The notes under the pieces are model-generated. The model saw only the letters and a list, made by a program, of their open reading frames with translations, was not told the origin of the DNA and made no database searches. Position numbers and translations under genes: made by a program. From Sporobolomyces roseus (Eukaryota > Basidiomycota > Microbotryomycetes > Sporidiobolales > Sporidiobolaceae), in assembly GCA_016617785.1 (NCBI GenBank), contig JADILM010000001.1:1178001-1242000 (forward strand): a DNA stretch of 64,000 nucleotides, written 5' to 3'. Below, one piece after another: positions 1-11,343 of this stretch; within the stretch, counting starts at the first letter, position 1; each line of letters starts with the position of its first letter.

Positions 1-1068
1 CAGTCGCTTTCGCTTTCCCCTTGCCTTTCTCACTGCTTCCCTTCGTCAAATCTCCTCGCTTCCTCGCTTCTTTCCTCCTCTGCGCAGCAACTTGATCTCC
101 CCACCTATCCCAAACTTTCAGCACTTCCAACCCTTTCACCTCGATTCCCTCTCCTCCTCCTGCGACAGGGTAGACCAAATTCTCAATCGCGTTCCAAGCT
201 AGACTTCCCTCGACGTCTTCTCTCCCTCCTGAAATGGGTAGCTCGAGGGATCGTAGTTCGTGTTGTGAAGCGAGGAGGTAGCGAATCATCGTTCCCGTCA
301 AACTCGACTTGTGGATCGAGATCTTTCGTAGTTGCGGTTCATTCAACGGCTCGCTAGGAAGTTTCGTACGACAGTCGCCGCGAAGATGGGTGATTGAGAG
401 GGAGATGAGCGAGGGCCAGGAGGAGAGAAGTGAAAGAAGATCGTTGAACCAGATTTCTCCTTCGAGGCGGAAGTGAGTGAGGTGAGAGAGTTGAGACAAG
501 GCCGCGAGCTTCGGAAAGAGGTGAGCGATCGGATTGTGAGCGGTTGAGGGTACATGGATTGCGAGTGAAGTGAGGGTTTCGGTAACAGACGAGATGAGAG
601 ATTTGAGCGACAGGAGGGCTGAAGCTTGAGTGACTCCAGTAGGATAGATCGACGTGAGACTATCAGGAAGAGTGGGTGAGCCGAAGATTTCAGCTGTGAT
701 ATGCTTCGGAATCCGACGAACCGAATTGATAGATCTTTCGTTTCCTTCGTTTCTTTCTTCTTCCTGTGTTTGACCACTTTTGCAAGCTGCGAAAAGCTAG
801 TAATCTCGAGTGCCTCGTATAGAAGTGGAAGAGCGATCGAAGCAAAGTTCTTTCCGACGAGCGCGAGTTGTACGAGCGAAGTATTCTCGTCTATCACCTC
901 CGATCGAGTCAGTTGCAGCGACTAATCAAGCTGAGAAGAGTGCTCACCTTGATCAGCGTAAAGCAAGATCAATGAGATGACTTCTTTTGGAACTTCGAGC
1001 GTTTTGAGCGGAGGAAGAGAAGATTCGATTTGAGGGCGATCCGTGATAGCACGCTTAGCTGGAGGCAT
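1..1068 (-). CDS. F-box / leucine-rich protein, 3' end cut by window edge
   Basis: The start is the ATG at 1066-1068 (MPPAKRAITDRP...). The first exon ends at LLYADQ and is followed by an intron with a GTGAGC donor. The next exon begins DENTSLVQLALVGKNF and continues FASIALPLLYEAL. The LEVPKEVISLILLYAD...LVQLALVGKNF pattern over roughly residues 20-65 is an F-box. A second intron of about 70 bases (donor GTGGTC, a weak match) restores the frame at HITAEIFGSPTLPD, which then stays open to base 1. That part holds regularly spaced Leu-rich segments (LSQLSHLTHFRL, SLISLSITHL, LRSLELPIS) like LRRs, and a Lys-rich stretch near the edge. Fungal F-box/LRR proteins act as substrate adaptors of SCF ubiquitin ligases; the substrate cannot be told here. 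The C-terminus lies outside the window. Splice 2 is my own reading and less sure than splice 1. Confidence 0.7.
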
Positions 1069-1407
1069 CGCACTTAGTCGTCCGAGTTGGATGGAAGTTT
1101 TAGCGAAGTTGAAAGACTGAAAGAGGGGAGAGAGAGACGAGGAAGAGGAGAAGAAAAGGAGAAAGACTTCTGGTGCGACTTCTCGCTTCGCAACGGACAA
1201 CTTTCGGATGGGAAAGGTGTTCGAATGGATTACAGTGTAGGATTAGCTAACAAGGCGAGAAAGTTGGTACTGACATTCGTATTCTGAGAGAAAGCGGAGA
1301 GAGATCAAACGAGAGGAAATGGAATCAACAAACAAAAGAGGAAGAGCGAGAGAGAACACAGAGAGGGAAACCCGAGAGACTAGATACAAGACACTGAGAA
1401 ACCGTCA
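1069..1407. other. Spacer between two minus-strand genes
   Basis: Holds the upstream region of the F-box gene and the 3' flank of the NBR1-like gene. Purine-rich runs (gagagag) are present on the plus strand. I see no further gene or clear signal. Confidence 0.5.
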
Positions 1408-4400
1408 CTACTCGTGACGCCAGCCATCACCTTCATCCGAAAGAACGACAAACTCATCGTCTGAATCTTCAGATTCGAGCTCGCTGCTTTCTTCGCTACT
1501 CGAGCTCGTCTCATCCTCCTCTTCGTCCTCGTCTTCACCATCTGATCCAACGACGACTTCGCTTTGCGCCCTCGACGAGAAGTTTGAAGCGGATCCACGG
1601 GTGATTGCGTCGAATTCGCTTTCAACTTCGGAGAGGGAGAAAGTCGTCGAAGGGGCGGCGGAAGTGACGGTAGCAGGGATCGAAGCTGCCTTTCCTCCTG
1701 CGTTGAGGGAAGGAGTGATGATCGAAGAAGAAGAGAGGGATCCAGAGTTGTGAAGGGTTCCAGTCGATTCAACGGTGATGTCGAGCCAGATTCGATCTCC
1801 GAACTTTACTCCATTTCCATCTTGGAGTCGGAAGAAGCTCATGAACCTTCCGTCGTCCTCGGGAGCCTTGCATTCGCATTGAACCTCAACTTCTTCTCCA
1901 GGTTGAACGTCGGGTACCTCGAAAGCTTTGACGTTCTTTTGAGCAGCGGCGAAACCTCCTACATTGACGAGTCGAGCGGAAGACCAAGGGAGTGTACCGG
2001 TGTTTCGAACTTTCCAGACCTTGCAGAACTCGGATCCAGCAGGAACGATCGATCCATCATGAAGCGTGACCTGTGGAACAATGACAAGGACTCAGTACTG
2101 GGAAGGTACTGTGAATCAGGACGAGCGACTCACATCAGCGACAAAAGAGCAACCGAGACGTTCTTCCTCCTCAATGACAACTTTCTCCTCCTCATCTTCA
2201 ACTTCAGATTCCGATTCCGGTTCGCCCTTGACTTCAGTCATGAGAGGTGTTTCTTCAGTCTCGACGTTCTCCTCTTCCTTCGACTCGACATCGGATTCGA
2301 CACACTTCTCCTCGTCCTTCTCTTCGTCGACTTGAGTTCCGACTGACGCAGTTTCAGCTTTCTCGCTAACGGCGGAAGACTTGACGTCGGGAGTGGAAGG
2401 TGCGGATGACGTGGATGAGGAAGTGGAGGAGGCAGTGTGAGCGTTGACAGCGGCACCGATCGAAGAGAGGATAGCAGCGATAGGGTTTTGATGATTCGTC
2501 TGCTGAGAGCAAGATCCTCCAGCGTAACGTTGAGCGATCTCTTGAGCCCTTCGAACAGCTTGAGGTACTCCTGAACTGGCGCCGAAGAGGGAAGTTCTCG
2601 GTTGACGAATCTTGAGGAGCAAGTGATCGACTGGGTGACGAGGGATCGGATCGGATTCGCAGTTCGCACAGAGATCGAAGTCGGGACATTCGGGGTGAGT
2701 GCACTTGTAGCGGTCTCCTCGGATAGGTGACTTGTTGCAGCTGTCGCAGATTACGTGATGGTGGACAGCTTTCGAGTTGCCTCGGTTCATCCATTCGAGG
2801 TCGCGGAGAGCGTGAATCGAGACGAAATTGTGCTTGGGGTGGATGGTAGAGGCTGAGAGGTGGCAGGTAGAGCACAGGTCAAAGTCGGGACATTCGGTGC
2901 ACTTCTTGCGAATTCCGAAGATGGTGTTTTGACACCCGTCGCAGGTCGCATTGTGTCGGACTGGAGGAGTAGGGTTGACAGAGGGTACGATGGCGGGAGG
3001 TGGGGCGGGAACGACAGGACGAGGAGTCGAAGTTTCGGTTTCGATGGTTCCTCGGTTGGAAGGAATCGCGGCAGCTCCAGGACGAGCGATTTCGGCGAAA
3101 GTGTGAGCTCCAGGATGGAATTCAGCGCGGAAGTCGACGCAGAACCTGAGTAAAAAGTAGGAGTCAGCGGTTGAGAAAGTCAGAAAACAAGAAGAACTAG
3201 TCGACTCACTCGCAGAGGTCGTAGTTGCTGCATCCCTTGCACTTGTATCGATTTCCAGAGATGGTCTTCCTGTTCGTGACGAGAAATCGCATCCGGTCAG
3301 TACTGATATGGATCGACTGGAGGAAGGCTTAGAACGTACAGGCAACGATCGCAGAAAACGTGAGAATGGACGACCTTTGGTGAGACAGGTTTTACTTCCT
3401 CCTCCTTCTGTACCTGCTTGACTTCTTCCTCCTTCGACGACTTTGATCCCTCTCCAGCATTCAACCTGAAACCTCCAGCTTCATCTCCGAAAGTATCGGC
3501 GAGGTGAACGTTTAGATCCTTAACGAAAGTCTCGAGCATTCCTCGTACGGTTCCCCATGATTCCGTGACGGTAGGCTTGACACTCTCTTCCTTCTCGGTA
3601 GAAGCGGAAGAGGTCGAAGACACGCTAGCAGTGTCGTCTGTCGAGGTCGAAGGTTCATCGACAACAGCGGAACGAGGTCGAGGAGTAGCGTAGGCGGTGT
3701 TGTAGCCAGACTTCTCGAGCGTGCGTCTGGAGGGTAATCCTCGAATCTTCTGACCATCGGGTTTGAGGGGTTCGAATCGTTTCGAAAGTTCGTCGATTCC
3801 AGTCTTGCCTCCTGACGACATGGGAGAGTAGTCGATGACAGATTCCTCCGACGATGCGGATGAGCTGGGTTCGAGACGAGCGAGAGGAGGAGGAAGAGAG
3901 CAAGTGACAGGTTGGATCGATTCGGTGTTCTTGCGTTTCTCCTCCTGCTTCGATCCTTTCTTCTCGACGATGAAGACCAACACTCTCCTACCCTTCTCGT
4001 CGATCTTGACGTTGTCGGGGTTCTGGTGGAGAGGTTGACAGACATTCCTGACAAAGTCGTCGTAACTGTCGAGTTTGATCGAAGGATTTCCGAGCGAGTC
4101 GCGGAGAGCTAGGGAGAATGACCCGGGATCGAGAGAAAGTACTTGAGCGGTACGATTGAAGAGACCCTTTAGGAGCGAGATTGCAAAGTCAGACGAGTTG
4201 TGAGGCTTACGAGGCGGTGTAGTGAGGAGAGGAATAACTGACTGAATAGACAGCAGGCAAATGAATCTTCCCCGTGTAGCCATATCGTCGAGTCAAGTGA
4301 GTCGGTCCATCATCGTAGTGTAGCTTGAAGACGAAGCTGGTTGGAGCTGTTTGAGGAGCATCCGATGAGGGGTGTGAGACAAGGAGGTAGAGGAAAGAGA

Positions 4401-4471
4401 AGGAAAGAGAAGATGAGAGAGATCAGTGATAGCCTCTATACTTAGCTGAGAGATGCTAGCCTACCTGCCAT
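1408..4471 (-). CDS. NBR1: NBR1-like selective autophagy receptor (PB1, three ZZ fingers, NBR1 domain, LIR)
   Basis: Translation starts in a 7-base first coding exon (ATGGCAG, 4465-4471); the spliced frame continues APTSFVFKLHYDD, the first strand of a PB1 domain. PB1 continues as FAISLLKGLFNRTAQVLS and the acidic LRDSLGNPSIKLDSYDD. A Ser-rich linker follows, then three ZZ zinc fingers: the first (HVFCDRC / KTISGNRYKCKGC / FHPGAH) is split by two introns, the second starts HNATCDGCQNTIFG, the third HHVICDSCNKSP. Next is an NBR1 (FW) domain with KVWKVRNTGTLPW and FGDRIWLDI; its SYWRL-like position reads SFFRL, so one of the four family tryptophans is Phe. The acidic tail ends with DDEFVVLSDEG, an Atg8-binding LIR shape. 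NBR1 proteins bring ubiquitinated or vacuolar cargo to Atg8; fission yeast Nbr1 likewise has three ZZ domains. The splice in the middle of PB1 is not resolved. Confidence 0.85.
1441..1452 (-). other. Candidate LIR/AIM motif (FVVL) at the NBR1 C-terminus
   Basis: The codons read F-V-V-L and are preceded by Ser/Asp/Glu residues (DSDDE). This fits the [W/F/Y]xx[L/I/V] core with upstream acidic residues used to bind Atg8/LC3. It lies 11 residues from the stop. The match is by motif only. Confidence 0.55.
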
Positions 4472-4993
4472 GACTTGCGAGTGTTCTCGCTGGGTGAGGG
4501 GAGGGAAAGAAGGGGAGAGAAGGAAGGGAGGAAAGGTGGCGCTTTGAAGAGTAGGAGAGACGTGGAAGGGTTGAATAGGCTTGTGAGACTAGCTAGATTG
4601 TCCTCTCGCTTATCCGAAAGCTCGTAGAGGTGATTCGCGAAAGTCGAGTGAGATGTGAGGGAGTAAGCGTAATAATCTCGATTTCGCTTTCAACAGTGAG
4701 ATTTTGTGCGAGACTTTCCTTCGTCTCTCGCAGAGACACGATCGATACTCTGTCGAGACAGCGGCTCCGTGAGGATGCTCTCTCTTCTCCAAAAGCTTGC
4801 AGTCCTGATTTTGCGATATTTCGCAAGGGAAAGTGAAGAAAGCACAAATCTATCTAGTCTACATTTTGAACGACAACGACACTGACCGACAAAGATTAAG
4901 ATGGAATAGAATGTATGAGAGGGAAGGGAAAGGATCTAGTACTAATGAGGATAAGGGGTATGCGACTTTCAAATCTTTATGGATTTCGACTCC
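4472..4993. other. Spacer upstream of NBR1 and downstream of the phosphate carrier
   Basis: About 520 bases. Short open frames on both strands have no recognisable domain or splice pattern. It probably holds the NBR1 promoter and 5' leader. The first copy of the small tandem duplication at the carrier stop codon lies at its right end. Confidence 0.5.
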
Positions 4994-5017
4994 CTAATCT
5001 TTGTGGATTTCGACTCC
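4973..5017. repeat. 24-base tandem duplication across the carrier stop codon
   Basis: Bases 4973-4993 and 4997-5017 are the same 21-mer with a single A/G difference, separated by the trinucleotide cta, which is the stop codon on the minus strand. The copy after the stop would also encode GVEIHKD, with a synonymous CAC to CAT change. Confidence 0.9.
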
Positions 5018-6404
5018 TTTGTTGGCTCCGAGGGCGTCCTTGATGATACCGTAGAGGAGGAATTGCGATGAGACTAAGCCACTTGTCATCAATATCCTTG
5101 GACCTAAACCAGCGAACATTCCTCGAAATCCATTTTTTTTCGCGAGAACGACGAGTTTTGACGCTGCTGAACCTTTCCCTCCTTCTCCTTTGTTGATTTG
5201 ACTGGATTTGACAGATGGAGAGGGTGGTGAGTGTTGAGAGATCGAGGTGAGAGGAATTGAAAATCGCAATCAACTCACCTGAGTAAGGTATCGGCAGGAT
5301 GAGAGAGCACAGCAGCTACCACACCAGCACCTAAACCGCATCCAAGTGTGAGACCCGTCGACTCCAGCGTCGTCAAGTTCGCTTGCTTCTCAGGCGAGAT
5401 CTGTTTGTACGCCAATTCATGTAAAACTTCATTCGTTGCGAATTGGCCGACAGCGTAGGGCACTTGTTTAGCTAAAATTGGGATGAATCCAGCGTAGAGT
5501 TCCTTCAAACCACCCTCTGCTGCCATTCGCTTGAAGCCAGTTGCGAGATTCGAGGCGTAGGTTCGGTTTGAAACGAGACGGATTCGGACGGCTTCGAGAG
5601 GAGTGAGGAAGACTATAGGGACGGAGAGAAGGGGGGAGATAGGGTTGGAGGAGATAGGGATGGAGGAGAAGAGGAAGAGGAATGGGAATGAAGCGAGAGA
5701 GCTATGTCAGCTTTCGACACTTCGAGATTTGCGAAAGTGAAATTTCGGCGTACTGTCGGCAAAGAATTCGGCGATACTGTAGGAGGGGAGAATAGACCGT
5801 CGTCAGTATCTCGGCCCAGGGCGAGAGCCTGGTCACTCAGTGAACACTTACGCTGCAGCTCCGAGATAGATAGCCATTCGATGTTCGACAGCAGCTTCAG
5901 CTCCTCCCGCCGCTTGCGCCAACTTCAATTTGACTGTATGTCGACAACACAGAGTTAGTCTTGTCTCGGAAGCAACGGCCGCACGACAAAGCGAGGAACG
6001 AGGCAGACAAAGCGAGTGTCTAGAAAGCGAGTAACACAGACTCACACATGTCGTTCAACGCGAATTTCAATCCACCTTGTCCAAAATACCCAACTGCTGT
6101 TGAGCCGAAACCAGTGGCAAGTCCTCTCATCCCCTCCTCGGCGACGATTTGACGACCTGTTCCAACCATTCCCAGCCTCGCGAGCGAAGGATCCAACTGA
6201 ATCCTCGTTTTGACGACATCAATCGGTACCATTCCACCGTGCGATAGTGTACAACACAAAGCTCCAGCTGCGAAGAACTTTGCGTAGCTGTTTAACGAGG
6301 AGGGGGATCAATTTCAGCTAAAGCCGAAGAGGGATAAGTCGACTCACTCCATGCCAGTGAGGACAGGCAAAGTATTCGTGTGAGGTGTACCTTTGCTAGA
6401 CATC
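4994..6404 (-). CDS. Mitochondrial phosphate carrier (MIR1/PIC2 type)
   Basis: The start is ATG at 6402-6404 (MSSKGTPHTNTLPVLTG), then an intron, then the first carrier repeat DYAKFFAAGALCCTLSHGG with the signature PIDVVKTRIQLD. Later exons give GQGGLKFALNDM joined to FKLKLAQAAGG, and then the second and third repeats (YAGFIPILAKQVPYAVGQF; SHPADTLLR; FAGLGPRILMTSGLVSSQF). The order and residues match the inner-membrane carrier that imports phosphate, or copper in PIC2, with protons. Six transmembrane helices are expected for the family. Both paralogue types look alike, so I do not pick one. The last codons (GVEIHKD) and the stop lie in a 24-base tandem duplication. The carrier supplies phosphate for ATP synthesis. 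At least four introns are needed. Confidence 0.9.
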
Positions 6405-6617
6405 GTTGAAAGCTGGGTCGAGAAAGTGAAGTGAAGAGAAAAAAAGGGGGGAGAGCAACTTCGGCTTCGAGGACCAGTGATGCAATGATAGCTTATTCGC
6501 AACAAAACTCTCCTCCCGTAAGCGCACAGTGTAATGAATTACCAGCTATATATTGTCCATCGAAAAGAATCTAAGCCAAAGAAAACCCAAACCAGAGAGA
6601 ATCCACCGAGTTAATTT

Positions 6618-8661
6618 CTAAACTTGAGATGTGTTGACCGATTGAGTAGCAACCGAGTTGAGTGCGGCAGGAGGACAACAAGATGCGTCTCGACAACTGT
6701 CATCGACACAGAGAACTGGGCAACCTTCTTCTTCTAGTCCTCGTTCGGCAGCTGCGACGGCTGAGATGTGAGATGCTGCTCTTCCAATCGATGGAATCTC
6801 GGTTGAGGAAGCAACGATTTCCGGTTGAATGGTACTATGGGTAGTAGACACATGAATCAGGAGATGTAGGGAGTGGGAAGACAAAGGTGTAGAAACTCAC
6901 GAGGAATGAATACCGAATCGATGGAAACGACGTTTGATCTCCCGACTGACGTTGACGAGATCAGGACCCTTGACCATGATATGAACTGATGCGACAATCT
7001 TCGACTCAGAAAGCGACCAAACGTGTAAGTCTAAAGAATCGATACGGCGTCAGTACGAAAAGATCGAAAAGTAGCTGAATTTGCATAACTCACCGTGAAC
7101 GTTGATGACTCCTGGAACAGCCGCGATAGATGATCGTAGTCGCTCAAGAGGAACTGAGGAGGGAACACCTTGAAGTAGGATGAAAGAAGCGGATTTGACT
7201 GGTTGAGCAAACGAAATGTCAGAACGAGTTCGAGAATGATAACCGAGAACGAGACTCACCGAGAGGAAGTGCGCTTGAGAAGACTGTTGTGAGAGGAGGT
7301 TATGAGTTACGGGTCAGCGCACGAATAGAGGAGGGCTGCTCACTGATAACGGTGATGATCAAACTGATTCCAGGATCGGTGTACATTCGCCATTCGTAAT
7401 CAGTGAGCCAAATGAACAGACCAGCAGCAATGACACCGACGTTTCCGAGCTGATAAGAATGGAGATTGGTCAGTTCCCGACAAGCTTTAGGAGATGGAGG
7501 GAAAGAAAGACGTACAGCATCTCCGAGAACGTGCAAGAATACACCTCGCATATTCATGTTGCCCTCACTAGGTGCCTCTCCTCCGTGATCTCCATGTCCC
7601 GCATGATCATGATCATGTGAATCTCCATGTCCACTCTCCGCAAGACTCGCCAACGAATTCTGTCCCTTCTTGTGAGTTGGCTGACTCGTCGCTCCATATC
7701 CAGCATCATGAGCCTTCTTGAGTACATTCGCTCGTAGTTCTCCCGGATGAATCAATAACTCCTCCTCGATCGCATCCTCCGCTTCACCTAATTCTGAACT
7801 CTCATCATCCTCATCGATTACAGTTGAAGAAGCCCCTGAAGGTGACGAGGCTTGACCGTTTACGCCTCCGTTGGAAGGTGTAGAAAGAAGGGGAGTCCTA
7901 TCTGTAGGCTCAGAGTGGGAGTGGGACGATTCAGAGTGAGAATGAGAGTGGGAAGTTGATTTCGCGGCGGGTTTCGAAGATCCTCCTCCATGACTGTGAC
8001 CGTGTCCTCCTCCGCCGTGAGAGTGTCCGTGGTCGTGGAAGAGGAACAACCCAACAATGTTGGAAATGAGTCCAGCAGTTCCGACCGCTACGATCAATTT
8101 TGGATTCGTCACCTCTGCGAGAATTTTCACGTTTGTCAGCTTCCGGTTCATTGTGCTGTCGAGGACAGAGGGAGCTCACCAGTGTAGTTGATGAATCGAG
8201 CGATAGCTTCCATTCCGATCGAGAAGCAAAGAGCGAGGAGGAAAACACCGTTGATTAAAGCACCCAAAACTTCTGCCCTCTGCCAACCATAAGATAATTT
8301 CGCCGAAGCTTCGGTCGATTCTGCTAGTTTGAGAGCTTGGAGAGCTACGATCAGACTGCAGACATCGTTGAGCCTGATGGGAAAGGAAAGGCGGGGTTCA
8401 ATTCAAGGGGCGAGGAGTGAGAAGGGAATGGAGAGAGAAGTCGAACTCACATGTGGAAACTATCAGCTACAAGTGCCAAACTACCCACTACTGTTCCCAC
8501 ACCTAGCTCGAGGAAGAGGAACGCAGTATCGACTGATGAGATTTCGAAGAAAGCCGGAGTAGGTTTGAGTCAGCGACCGTTCAAACGCGTAAGACTTGCA
8601 GGCGGATAGACTCACTAGCTAGCAATAGCTTTAGCTTGAACGCTCTGTGTTTGTTTGACAT
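6618..8661 (-). CDS. ZRC1: CDF-family zinc transporter (ZRC1/COT1 type)
   Basis: The start is ATG at 8659-8661 (MSNKHRAFKLKLLLA), spliced to IDTAFLFLELGVGTVVGSL and ALVADSFHM, the first helices of cation diffusion facilitators. Further exons encode LNDVCSLIVAL, KLSYGWQRAEVLGALINGVF and INYTEVTNPKLIVAVGT. A long His-rich loop follows (HGHSHGGGGHGHSHGG, then HDHDHAGHGDHGGE), with an acidic insert. The second half of the core is RGVFLHVLGDALGNVGVIAAGL, followed by the cytosolic domain (DLHVWSLSESKIVASVHIM) and a Cys-rich tail. Members move zinc and sometimes cobalt or cadmium into the vacuole in exchange for protons; the HxxxD-type metal site is visible as VADSFH and HVLGDA. The location in the vacuole membrane is inferred from the family. 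Six or more introns. Confidence 0.92.
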
Positions 8662-9088
8662 CTTTGAGTTGTAAAGTTGAGAAGAAGTTGAGAGGAGAAA
8701 CTTTCGCAACTTTGCAGTTTTTAACACCAAGTCCAATTTTCGAATATTTCTTCTGCTTTCGTTCGAAGCTTCGTCAACTCCTATGGCGTCGCGACTAGTA
8801 TACGAGTGGATAGAGACCCTCCGAACACACAAAGTTGGTCGACGGAACAATTTATTCTTGAAACTATTCGTCGCCAGTTCATCTCTACTTTTGCTTACCT
8901 TAGACAGGCTACGTAAGTTTCCTTAGAAGATTGGCCGGAAGTTGTGTCGGAAGAAGGGGAGAGGGGAGACGTAAATCCGCAGTCAATTGATCCTTCTTCT
9001 CTTTCCTCCCCTCTCCTACTTTGAACCGCATCACTTCGCTCTCGCTTCTCCATCGGGCCACGACAAGCTATTGCCTACTGCAAGGCCG
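8662..9088. promoter_or_regulatory. Divergent promoter between zinc transporter and HMG-box gene
   Basis: 427 bases lie between two start codons on opposite strands. An ORF-like stretch that enters the plus-strand gene has no ATG before 9089. No specific binding site is recognised. Confidence 0.4.
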
Positions 9089-10979
9089 ATGGATGCAGCT
9101 TACAATAGAGGTCACGGCGCAGATCAATCAGCAGATTCGGGATCAAGAGATGCAGGAGGAGGATCATCATCTAGACAAGCGATAACGGGTAATCAAGGTG
9201 TGTAGACCTCTCTAGCTATACTAACAACTCGAATGGGGAGCTGACCGAGCTCATCTCGCGTCTCTACGTAGCCTCCTATCGACAGCAGATCCCTTCGACT
9301 TCCTCCTCAGCCGTTGCCTCCTCTTCTCAACCTCCGAATGCTCCAGCGCCATCAGAGAGGCCACCGAGGCCTATGAACGCATGGCTCATCTTCAGAAATC
9401 ACCAAGTCAAGCTAATGCAGGATGCGAATCCGACAGAGAGGAGAGCGCAGGGTCAACTTTCAAAGGTATGTTCAGTCTCGCACATTCCCGGGCTCTCGTT
9501 AGCTTGACTTCGTTTTCACAGGGTAGCTGATCTTCTAGTCACTGTCGACAGGAAATCGCCGAACTATGGAGGTCTGCTCCAGTCGAGGTGAGGGATCTTT
9601 TGTGGCTTGTTTTGACGTTGAGAATCGCGATCTCACTGATGCGAGTCCCCATCGTTTCCCCTCCACCTTCCTGCCCGTTGACTCCGTAGACGAAACGAGC
9701 TTACGAAACTCTCGCAAGGGAGAAGAAAGAAGAACACGCAAGACTGTATCCAGGTGAGTTGCGACGACGTTTTGGACTACGAATGAAAACTTTATCAAAG
9801 AAGATCGACAAATTGACTTTGCTCCTTTTTTTCCCGCTTCTCTCTCGCACAGACTATCAATACGCCCCGGGCAACAAAGGTGGAGCGAAAGCTAAACGAG
9901 GTGGTCGACGACAAACCTCTAGTACCTCTTCGACTTCTCGCTCGACTCCTCGAGGAAGCGATTCGCCTTCTCAACCTAATCTCTCTCTGCCAGATCCCGC
10001 TACTGCCTCTTCGACACAGTCTGGACCTTCACCGCGAATGAGAGCGTCTCCTCAGTTGGGCTATCATCCGTATAGCGGTGGTGGTCGAAGTACTTCGGAT
10101 TCAACTTTACCTCCGATCAACACTTCGTATTCTTCGACGAATTGGCAGAATACCGGGTCTTTGTCGGCAGTGAGCCCTTACTATAGTCAGAGTTGGCAGA
10201 GCTTCGAGTCGCCTGCGGGGAGCGCAACTTCGCAACAGTATCAGGCTCCCTCTTCAGCTCCTGCCGATTACGCTGCGTCTTTCTCCGACCACCGACGATC
10301 TTTGAGCGACGTGCGACAAAGTCTCGGCTCTGTACGTCGCATCTCTTTGTTGTACAGTAGCCCTTATGCTCTCGCTCGAGCCTGACCGTCCGTCCTTTCT
10401 GTCTAGTCATCCTACCTCAATCACCTCCCTCAGTATTCACCAACTTGGCCCGCCGCTTCCTCTCTTCCCCCTACTTCCGCTTCGACCAACGAAATCTCCA
10501 GCTTATCTACCGCAAGTAATCAACAGCAACGTGCAACCTACGGTCTTCAACCTTTCGACTACAGCCTCTATCGTACCTCGGTTCCAAATACCCAACCTCA
10601 GTCTCAGTCTCATCACCCGACCCACTCACCCTCACCCTATCCTTCCCTCTCCCCTCACTCGAATCCGAATTATCCATCTTCCCACGAACACTTCCGCGAA
10701 CAGCAACAGCACGAATCGTCTGAACCTTTATCGATACCACATCGATCCACTCCGACTCCCACCTCCTCTTCATCTCCATATCCTCCCTTTGATCCGCACG
10801 AACAGCAACAACAACACCCGAATCCATCGCATCACGGAAACGATCAACAGAATGAATGGCAGCAACAACAGTTCCCTGTCGAGACTCATTTCCACTACGA
10901 AATCACCTCACCGCCTTCTGCCGCTCCTCCTCCTCCTTCCGATTCCCCTCATCCTCCTGCTCCCCCTAGTTTTGAATGA
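9089..10979 (+). CDS. HMG-box transcription factor (MATA/SOX-like box)
   Basis: I chose ATG 9089 (MDAAYNRGHGADQ), since nothing upstream in frame is an ATG. Exons are 9089-9197, 9272-9465, 9552-9587, 9690-9753, 9853-10331 and 10407-10979; all joins keep the frame. The HMG box spans exons 2-5: PPRPMNAWLIFRNHQ, QGQLSKEIAELWRS, TKRAYETLAREKKEE and HARLYPDYQYAPG. This RPMNAW...LYPDYxYxP form is the sequence-specific, mating-type/SOX-like kind rather than the non-specific HMGB kind. The rest is low-complexity Ser/Pro/Gln/His sequence typical of transactivation regions. Fungal relatives (Ste11 of fission yeast, Prf1 of smuts, Mat proteins) drive mating and development. Which of these it matches cannot be settled here. 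Confidence 0.85.
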
Positions 10980-11343
10980 TCCAATCTGTGCCCACTGTTC
11001 CACTCCCGTTAATCTGAGTACCCTTGTCATCAAATACGATCTGAATACGAAACCCTCTCTCTCATCGAAAGCGTTCGAGCGGCGATCACCGGAGAGACTC
11101 AAGTCAAGTGGTAACGCAGTCAATACATGACAGGAAATCTCGATAAAAGGCAAAGAACGGGGTATCATAGAGAAGAAAGAACGAACTAATTTAGCGAGAG
11201 AGAATAAGGGTGAGATCGCTCGAATAGAAGGAAGTGAGCTAGAGACGAGGAGCTAGAGACAATATGAAATAATGGAAAGGGGGGATCACGCGAGAGAGAG
11301 AAAGAAGATACTGATATAAAAAGAGGAGAAAAGGAGGAAATGA
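10980..11343. other. 3' spacer between convergent genes
   Basis: The HMG gene (+) and Ras GAP gene (-) converge here. The sequence is A/G-rich on the plus strand and holds no supported gene; both terminators should lie inside. Confidence 0.5.

Noticed and set aside
8987..9088. Upstream extension of the HMG gene frame
   Set aside because: It would need a TTG start; the first ATG in frame is 9089.
10366..11130. 254-codon plus-strand frame over the HMG gene's last exon
   Set aside because: The spliced HMG frame reads the same bases as Gln/Ser/Pro-rich sequence with consistent splice sites; the alternative frame starts inside an intron.
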